Below are positions 56,998 through 64,000 of a stretch of DNA of 64,000 nt, piece after piece. The position numbers and the translations under genes were made by a program. Source of the stretch: Bullera alba. Taxonomy: Eukaryota > Basidiomycota > Tremellomycetes > Tremellales > Bulleraceae. The notes beneath the pieces were generated by a model. The model was not told the DNA's origin. It saw nothing but the letters and a program-made list of their open reading frames with translations, and did no database searches. The stretch's first letter is position 1; each line of letters begins with the position of its first letter. The DNA lies in contig BCIX01000005.1 of the NCBI GenBank assembly GCA_001600095.1, forward strand, positions 440,523-504,522, written 5' to 3'.

Positions 56998-59768
56998 ATG
57001 GAGAAGGACGCTTCGCTCGACGCTTCGGTCGAGGCGACTCAGCCGCTGCTCTACACCCAGCCCAGCCCGCCGAGGCGGAAACGCTCAGTACCGAAATGCG
57101 TCGCCATCACTTGTATCATCTTCAGCGTGGTCCTCTTCGCTGCCTTCCTGTTTCTCGTCGGATCCGGCATTTACCTCGTCATTGACAATGCCAAAAACCC
57201 ACACAAGGAGCTGTACATAAACCCCAAGGAGGCCGCCTCTACGCCCAGCAACAAGGTCGTCCTCCCCCTCTTTGACAGGAACATGACGTTTGACGTCGCC
57301 TACACCGTTTTCACCAGGTTGCCCCATGATCAAGCCGACGCCGAGGCCAGGATAGAGGAGTACAAGGCCAGCCGGGGCGAAGGGTATGATGTCAAGGAAG
57401 ACGAGTTCACGGCCCGAATGGCAAGTACGACGTTGGAGGACGTCTTGTTGTTGCCGAGGGAGGAGGTGCTGTGGTCGGGTATAGCACTCGAAGGGGTATC
57501 CCTGGATGTCAAGTCGAGGGATTTCAAATTGGCATTCGATCTCCCCCTGCAGCGATTGTGAGTGGGCCCACAAGCAGAGAGGGGGAGTTGACCTTGATGA
57601 TTAGCTATGACGAGGACATGGGATTCCCCCACTTGCGACTAGGTGTCGTGTTGTTGCCGAGAAAGGGGTCGAAATTCGATAGACTCGAAGCTTGGTCCGA
57701 TTGGAAACCCCCCTCAGTTCAAGTCCTGCCCAAGGTCGCTCCCAAGTGAGCATAGAGTCTAGTCATGGTGAGATATCATGACTGACGCCAGTAGTCTGCT
57801 CGAGGAGCATTATGCCAACGAGGCCAATGCCGCCGACAAAGTCGAGGCGATCAAACATCTCGGATTCTCACTGTCCCTGCTCGAGCTGTACGACTCGACT
57901 GACAACTGTACTGCCAACGGCAACTCGACCGACACAGCCGACAGCACCAAGGCGGAGGTAGAGGACGACGACATCTACTCCATCTTTGCGACGGAAGAGG
58001 AGAAGCCCAAGCCAGCGGAGAGGAGCAACGCGGATAGAGAAGCGGATCTGAGGAAGAGGAGAGCTAAGAAACACCCGTACTTCACCAAGCGGCGAGTTTA
58101 ATACCCCTTCTTGATCCCATCAGCTCAAAATCCCAGCTGACAATTCGCAGGTCGCATGTCTATATCCTGGACGAAACAAGGCCTATGCACCGAGCAGTCT
58201 TTGACAAAAAGCACAAGGATCTCAAGGATACCTCGGTGAGTAAACTCCTCCCGTCACATTTACCAGGCGCTGACGCCTATCATTGTCCAGTGTGGCCAAG
58301 GCTCCGGCAGGCCGCCCTCGAGGTGGCTGTGTATGAACGTCTTTGCGCTCACCGGCCACTGGAAGACGCGATTCGGCCTCTTGCCCGCCGAGAGAGGTGG
58401 AAGGAAGGAAGTGGCCTATGGTCCACATTTGAGTTCGCTGCGTCACGCCTCAGGCCCCTTGGTACGCAACTGACTTCGAGGCGGTATGCCGTATTGAAGA
58501 GAGAAGAGCTGACGTGAAGCCGATGACAGGATGTGGAGAAGTTGCCCATCTCTAGAGGCAACTGCTCTGGTGTGCCAAGAGACCGTAGCAACGACACCAA
58601 GGTGCTCCGCGTCGAGCACACGGTAAGGTTCTCGTCGTTGACTCCCGGGCGGGTGCATCTGCTGGAAGAGTTCAACACATCCAGAGCACCGAAGCAGGCG
58701 AATGCCACCACGGACGATTTGATGGGGTATCACAACACATGGCAGCAAGTCGGTGAGCATCGTCCCAAAAGCACCATGATGAGTACTGATTTGGAGGTTA
58801 GCTGGTCTGCTTGGTGACAGGACAGAAGGTTATCATCCCTGGAGACGGCTGTTCGTCTCGGTCATGTCGTAAGTCCAGGAATTGCGCCACCTGGGGCCCT
58901 GGGCCTGCAATAGCTGACCCCGCGCCCACGTGCAGTGTCTTCGGCATCAGTCTACCCACTCGTATTCTGACCTGCGTGTACTGGTACACCCGACCCAGCA
59001 GCACCAATATCAATCACTCCGCCACGATCACCATCGCCATCGGTGCGATCCTCAATGTGATCCTCCCGCTGGCATTCAGCTACAGCCACACTGGGGAATG
59101 GGTGCTTGTTGTCATGACTGCGGTGTTTGAAGGGTGGATGTTGGTCCCTGCGGCGTTGATGCTCAAGGTGGTTTGGCCGCTGGAGTGGATTCCTGGGAAA
59201 TGGGCCGTGAGGCGGGCCACCTGGAATCACAGGGAGAGACAGACGATGCGAGTGGAAAAGCAGGTTCCCTGGGTGTACAAGGTCGCGGTGAGTCACCCTT
59301 CCACCCCATCAAGTAGCTACGGGGAGAATCCCGCTGATGACATTGACGTAGTTGTATCTCGCGATATTCGCACTTTATTGGCTTCCGGGATACTACGACA
59401 TTCACGTGATTGCTCCCCAGAGTAGAGGGGAAAAGGCCAAGGAAACCGTTCGATGGATCCTCAAATCGTGGCTGCCAAGGTCACTCGTATGGGCCCTCGC
59501 CCCGGCGGGATGGTTGATCCAACTTGAACATAACCGCCGTTCAGGCTACTTTGCCGGTCAGTTCGGTCTGGTGGCCCATCTCGCCCTTGTGGGTGAAGTG
59601 CTGGAGCTGCTGTGGTTCGTGCCCGCGGTCATGGGCAAGGTGGATGTGAATACCGGTGTGGCATTTAGTCACGTTGTGAGACTGGCCAGCTGTGTATGGG
59701 CGAGCTGGCAGGCGGCGACGCTGAAGCGGCCAGAGATGAAGGAGGAGGCGGATGCCGAAGAGGAGTAG
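56998..59768 (+). CDS. Multi-pass membrane orphan with lumenal domain
   Basis: About eight exons starting MEKDASLDASVEATQPLL; a further upstream start through a 5' exon cannot be excluded. TM1 is VAITCIIFSVVLFAAFLFLVGSG. A long hydrophilic region with several N-glycosylation sites and Cys (DNCTANGNST, RGNCSG, DGCSSRSC) follows and probably faces the lumen or outside. The C-terminal third contains five or six TM segments (ITIAIGAILNVILPLAF, LVVMTAVFEGWMLVPAALML, LYLAIFALYWLPGYYDI, LVWALAPAGWLIQL, LVAHLALVGEVLELLWFV). Family unknown. The intron at 58092-58150 has a GC-AG border. A 45-nt stretch at 58869-58913 is a possible stop-free intron; the frame is open with or without it. The protein ends KRPEMKEEADAEEE. 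Confidence 0.75.
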
Positions 59769-60205
59769 GCGTAGGTCCGAGCAGCTGCGAGGCATGGGTG
59801 GCTCGAAGAGCGTGGCGAAAGGAGGATCCAGATGTATATCTTGGATATTCATCGACAGGGTCTTGCCAGATCTCATTACTCAATCAATGCTCGAAGACAA
59901 CTGGTAGAATACGGATGTCACAGAAGTATAATGTCACTACTCGCAACAAGCCCTCAACCCCCGTGCATCACACGCTCTGATTCCGAGCCAGGCTGTCCAT
60001 TCATGCTCCCTTGACCCCGGCATTGTGTGTGAAACGCGGACTGGTCAAAGGATATCTTGCGGTACACGTCAACACACACTCATGAGCCATGAAGAGCTGA
60101 GCTTGAGCTTGTGTTGATGCTCTCCTGACGATATACCTACAGAATCAGTAACTCGCCGACACCGCTTCCAGTTCAGCACACACTCTCGTCCTGCCTCGCC
60201 ACGGA
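59769..60205 (+). other. Intergenic spacer
   Basis: 437 bp between the membrane orphan and the Cys-rich microprotein, both plus strand. No further gene is seen. Confidence 0.4.
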
Positions 60206-60470
60206 ATGTCGCGCGACGAGTGAGTGCCGATTCTCTGATGTTCCGGGTGGGACACTGACACGACGATCATCCAGATCCGGGAAAGAGCCATCGAGGTGAG
60301 CGTTTGATAGGGGGCGTGGTGCTGATGGCGATAGGCGAGAAGAGGACGATGAGAGGGAAGGGTGCGGCTCTTTGTGCTGCTTTTGCTGCGTGTTCGCCCT
60401 TTCGTGCTGTAGTCCCAAGGGAACAATGTGGTGGTGTCCCTTCGGCTGGTGCCAGCCCGAGAGGAAGTAG
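60206..60470 (+). CDS. Cys-rich 56-residue microprotein
   Basis: Three small exons: 60206-60219 (14 nt), 60275-60295 (21 nt) and 60335-60470 (136 nt). Introns are GTGAGT...CCAG (55 nt, CTGACAC branch point) and GTGAGC...ATAG (39 nt). The joined frame runs exactly to TAG. The product starts MSRDESGKEPSRREEDD, is polar for 21 residues, then has nine Cys (22, 26, 27, 29, 30, 36, 37, 46, 51), including CCFCCVFALSCC, and ends WWCPFGWCQPERK. The paired Cys in a hydrophobic stretch resemble palmitoylated or CYSTM-like membrane-associated peptides. No ortholog is recognised. Because each exon is small, the gene would be missed by ordinary ORF calling; confidence rests on the clean introns and frame. 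Confidence 0.5.
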
Positions 60471-61338
60471 GCGGTAGACCATCATGCATCATGTATCAGT
60501 CTATAGCTCGCTGCGCTGTGTATTGGTGCAGACGACAGATCGCATTTGACTGATCGGCAAAAGTGCCGCCGGTAATGAGCCAAACTCAATCACGACGCGT
60601 CGTCCCCTATTCCACACTGATCCACCACCATCAGCACTAGATCGATGCTATGGCTTTGAGAGTCAGGTCAGCATCTACTCCTCATCCCCCTCATCCTCTC
60701 CTCGCTATGCGATGCACGCGAAGCTGTCAGACATGTATCGGGAAGGGAGAATGTCTCGACGCGTATAAATGGAAAAGAGTAATGTTCACACTTTTCCCGC
60801 AGATCCCACGCCGCCTTATCGGTCTTTGCATTCCAACCGGGGCTTGAACCTGCTCGTGATCTATCCCGCAGAGCAACCGAGACATTGGGGTCATCTGCCG
60901 ACCAGGCCCCCCGTGTATCACTGCATACCAGTATCATCGTGAGCACCATCAGCAGCTGCAGCAAGACGCTTGACGCTGCGAGACGAGAGAGAAATTCCCA
61001 AAACGCAAGAAGTTACTCGATCTGGCCGACGCGTTTGTGCACACCATAGCACCCTGGATAGATATTAGATGCCCGTTGTGGTATAGTCCAGAGAGAGAGG
61101 CACTGCCCACTGCCCACTGGACTATCAGCTTTTCACATCCTCTTCTCAACTAGACAACTCTGCATATCCCCCATCCCTAATGACTTGAGCGACGACGGAG
61201 ACGCTTTGCCCGTTCGACAACATCCCACGTTCGACAACCGACGACCGACAAGACAATCGACACTCGACAAACCCCGGCATTGCGACAATCCAACACGCCA
61301 AAGCCACGACGAACACGCCTCATCCACACACACACCAC
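60471..61338 (+). other. Intergenic region before the terminal gene
   Basis: 868 bp containing the presumed promoter and leader of the gene at 61339. TATAAAT at 60766-60772 is isolated, about 570 bp before the ATG. A run of ACACAC occurs at about 61326-61338. No gene is supported. Confidence 0.4.
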
Positions 61339-64000
61339 ATGTCCATTCCCAGCCGTAAGCGCCGCGCGGTTGCGACTGCCAGCGACGACGAGGGCGGCCA
61401 TGTCATCATGACTTGTCAAAGTCGACCCAAGAAGGCTCTTCCCGGAGCGAATAGTCGACTTCGAAGTGCGGCCAAATCCCAGCAAGCGATCGCCTACAAG
61501 CGATATCGAAATGCCTCGGCTGCACTCTCCAGCTCGTCATCTGACGAGCTCACCGATCTCGAGGCCGAACCCACCGATACCGAGCTTGGAAGCGCTCTAT
61601 CCGACATCGAATCGGTATGCAGGCAGGCCAGCTCGTCCCCCTCCCGAGCCTCGGCCGCCCTTGGGCGAATCACCAGAGAGACCAGTCTCGACGATGACGA
61701 CGATCAAGTCGAGAGCGCGCTGGTCAGTCGAAGCACCAGGTCGTCACTCTCCCCAGGGCTCAAGGTCAAAGTGGATTCCTTTCCCGCTTCCGGTTTCCCA
61801 CTCGATGTCAAGGGAAAATCGGTCAATCCGCAAGAGTATGGCCCGGCTGCAAAGAAGCGACGAATGAGCATTGGTGCCTACGAGTCAGACGCAGAGCAAG
61901 GCGATGACGAAGGTGCACCCTCGGCTTCGAAGCTGAAGAAGAAGCGCAGGGTGAGTGATGGCACTCTCTCATAGTCTAAGCAAGCTATGATAATACCATC
62001 CTCCGACGCGACCAACGCCTCTAAAGTCGCACCTTCTCGTCTACAACGTACGCTGACTCCTAGCTCAGACCGCGCCTCCCGGCTTGTCCCTCGCCAGGAC
62101 CAACCTCGGCCCCACGCAATCCATCCTCGAGATCTCTGAGCGCATGGGCAAGATGGGCGAGTCCGTCCATGAGATCACATACGCCATGGACGAGGACGAG
62201 ACGGACAACTACATCGTTTCGGAGACTCTTGGCGCTATCTCCACTTCGCCATGCGATGTTGAAACCGACTGGCATTTCTCAGCTCGTGCCGCCGCATGGG
62301 TCACCCAGGAGGACAAGGACGATCAAGCGGTCATCGAGGTTCTGAACGCGGTCATACCGTCGTCCCCGGTACAATCGCCCCCATCGCCCAATCCGGCGGG
62401 TATACCCAAACGAGCCCGTCTGTCCCAAGGCTGCTCCGACTACAAGCGCCGAAAGGGAGTGGTGGTTCCCGGTCGGAAAGGTTCCCGAGCGGTATTGCGC
62501 ATCGGCGCCAAGACGAACGGTCTGCGAAGCTGCTCCGGCTCTCATCAGAGATCACAATCAACCTCGTCCAGCACTTCCTCTGGGGACGAGTCCGAGGCGG
62601 AGGATCTAGTGGACGGTGTCTCATCGTCAAACTCTGCTCGAGCATCATCTCCGAGTGACGAGCATGCCTTCCCCACGCGATATGTCAACGCCAATATCCA
62701 TCACGAGCGGCTTCCAGGTCAACACACCACTGCGAAACTGAGGCGAAAGTCGCCCTCATCGCTCCTCCCGATTCGAGAACGTCGACAGCACGTCTCAGTG
62801 TCCCGAGGATCCAAATTCGCCCGACCGACCGTCGCCGTGGTCGGGCAGATGCTCTTGGCTGCCGTCCAGGCCGTCCAGGGAGATCGCCTGAGGCGAAGGG
62901 AGGCCATGGCAAAGCACCACAAGAGGACATTCGGCTATCAGCCATCCACCAACCCTGATCAGTGGGGGATCATCGTTCCACCCGTGCAGAAGATGACGAG
63001 GGGCGGTGTTCGCTTGAGCCGATGGAGTCTGAAGACGCTCAAGCGGCGAGCAGCTCGAGATCTTCGTCGACGGATCGCCGATCACGCTTGGAGAATGCGA
63101 AATACCGAGATGACCACTCTTCCACCACCGTTGATCTCGCCAAACTCGATCCCCTGCGCTCTCCTCCCTCCCAGCCCTCCATCGTCCCCAGCGCCATCCA
63201 CAATCGAGTCGGAGCTTTCTATCCCGGACAGCCCGCCCGTCTACTGCGACCCCTGTGCGAACCCCCTCATCGTCAGGCCAAACCTGAGTCAAAGGCCTCG
63301 AGTCAACATCCCCCAAATGGAGACTAGTGCTCTGCCCGCGTACCGATGGCTCGGACGACAAGGTGGCGGGCAATACAATCGAAGGTCGCCGTCCCCACCG
63401 CCGCCATTCAACGCGCAGACCGATTGTCAAGTGGTCATTGCGGCGCGATTCATCGACGACGACGAGAGCGAGGAAGAGCGTCGACTCATCGCCAGAGTCA
63501 GGCCCGGTGGTCTTTCCGACGTCGATGAGATCGACAACATGACCCAACCCACGGCTGTCACTCTGGGAGAAATGTCCGTGGGTATCACACTGGGAGGGAC
63601 CACGGGCCGAGGAGGCAACCAGCCTCGACGATTGGGCTCGCCAATCATGATTGGATCGTTCCCCTCATCGTCCAATCGCTCCACACGGTCGATCTCGGTG
63701 GAAGTCATGCCAGACGATGTTGAGGATGACGAATCGTTCATTGAGGACCAAATGGCATCAGAGACTGGTCCAGGTTCACCAATGATCCACGCCCCTGTGC
63801 CCAGTAGGCCCTTTGACTTTCGATTCGCTTCCAACCTCGAGTCGTCGTTCCCCATCACACTCTCCCGCCGTCACGACGTCCGAGATGGACACGACGTGGA
63901 GGACATGTTCGACGTCGAGGTCGAGGACGAGGCGGATCTCGGACTGGATGACGATCAGTGGGAGGATCAAGAGGAGCAACCAGCTTCTGGGGGACTGAGC
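61339..64000 (+). CDS. Large disordered orphan protein, truncated by the window edge
   Basis: Exon 1 is 61339-61950 (204 codons, MSIPSRKRRAVATASDDEGG). An intron 61951-62068 (GTGAGT...CTCAG, phase 0) leads to a frame that stays open from 62069 to the last base, adding about 644 codons; the stop lies outside. The protein is Ser/Asp/Glu-rich with basic patches (KRRAVATA, KLKKKRR, RRAARDLRRRI), suggesting a nuclear protein. A more conserved-looking block has FARPTVAVVGQMLLAAVQAV and FGYQPSTNPDQWGIIVPPVQ, and a CxxC pair occurs in VYCDPCANPL. The last 80 residues are very acidic (EDMFDVEVEDEADLGLDDDQ). No family is recognised. The minus-strand frames here are shadows. Confidence 0.78.

Noticed and set aside
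58620..58640. GTAAGG donor inside the membrane orphan
   Set aside because: The frame continues sensibly (VRFSSLTPGRVHLLEEF) and no matching acceptor improves it.
62795..63547. 250-codon minus-strand open frame
   Set aside because: Antisense to a plus-strand frame that is open through the window end and joined to a good first exon.
1..64000. Transposons, viral insertions, CRISPR arrays, rRNA
   Set aside because: No transposase, reverse transcriptase, integrase or capsid-like frame, no long terminal repeats, no regular repeat-spacer array and no rRNA-like sequence were seen.

Overview
This window is nuclear DNA from a basidiomycete yeast, most likely a tremellomycete (Cryptococcus/Kwoniella-like). 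This is inferred from the gene content and gene structure: dense protein-coding genes on both strands, many very short introns (about 40-60 nt) with GTGAGT/GTAAGT-like donors, CTGAC/CTAAC-like branch points and YAG acceptors, and small conserved eukaryotic genes broken into many exons. Nothing bacterial, viral or transposon-like was seen, and no tRNA, rRNA or CRISPR could be supported. All exon structures were read by eye from frame continuity, splice signals and family conservation.

Layout. 1-2.8 kb: gene-poor left flank. 2.8-4.4 kb (-): membrane-anchored M24 (Xaa-Pro type) peptidase. 5.3-8.7 kb (+): large low-complexity orphan. 9.2-13.4 kb (-): large disordered fungal protein with a CxxC core. 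15.1-17.3 kb (+): two single-exon orphans. 17.8-18.9 kb (+): TRAPP subunit BET3, tail-to-tail with 19.1-21.5 kb (-) HbrB/Bit61 (TORC2 subunit). 22.2-22.8 kb (-): small secreted protein with a dibasic processing site. 24.0-25.3 kb (-): WW-domain protein. 25.7-27.5 kb (+): Acinus-like SAP/RRM/RSB protein. 27.9-29.9 kb (+): acidic RING protein with a SUMO-interaction-like motif. 30.3-33.0 kb (+): EF-hand alternative NADH dehydrogenase. 34.2-36.9 kb (+): ferric reductase. 37.1-39.4 kb (-): seven-TM orphan. 39.8-41.1 kb (+): RBM42-like RRM protein. 41.5-43.6 kb (-): kinetochore Mis13/DSN1. 44.2-45.1 kb (+): GET1. 45.7-46.7 kb (-): 2-Cys peroxiredoxin. 47.3-50.2 kb (-): aminopeptidase P. 51.2-52.4 kb (+): glycosylated secreted protein. 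52.8-54.2 kb (-): DNAJC9-like J protein. 54.5-56.1 kb (+): ER cyclophilin B with two possible last exons. 57.0-59.8 kb (+): multi-pass membrane orphan. 60.2-60.5 kb (+): 56-residue Cys-rich microprotein. 61.3 kb to the window end (+): large disordered orphan, cut by the edge.

The genes do not form an operon or cluster. They are housekeeping genes for trafficking (BET3, GET1, cyclophilin), RNA processing (Acinus, RBM42), chromatin/kinetochore (DSN1, DNAJC9), redox and respiration (peroxiredoxin, alternative NADH dehydrogenase, ferric reductase) and peptide turnover (two M24 peptidases), mixed with lineage-restricted orphans. Several neighbours are head-to-head and share short promoters.

The most notable observations are about gene structure: a cyclophilin B gene with two mutually exclusive, phase-matched last exons (soluble versus membrane-anchored), three GC-AG introns, two microexons of 7 and 9 nt, stop-free short introns that could be retained, and a previously easy-to-miss Cys-rich microprotein made of three tiny exons.
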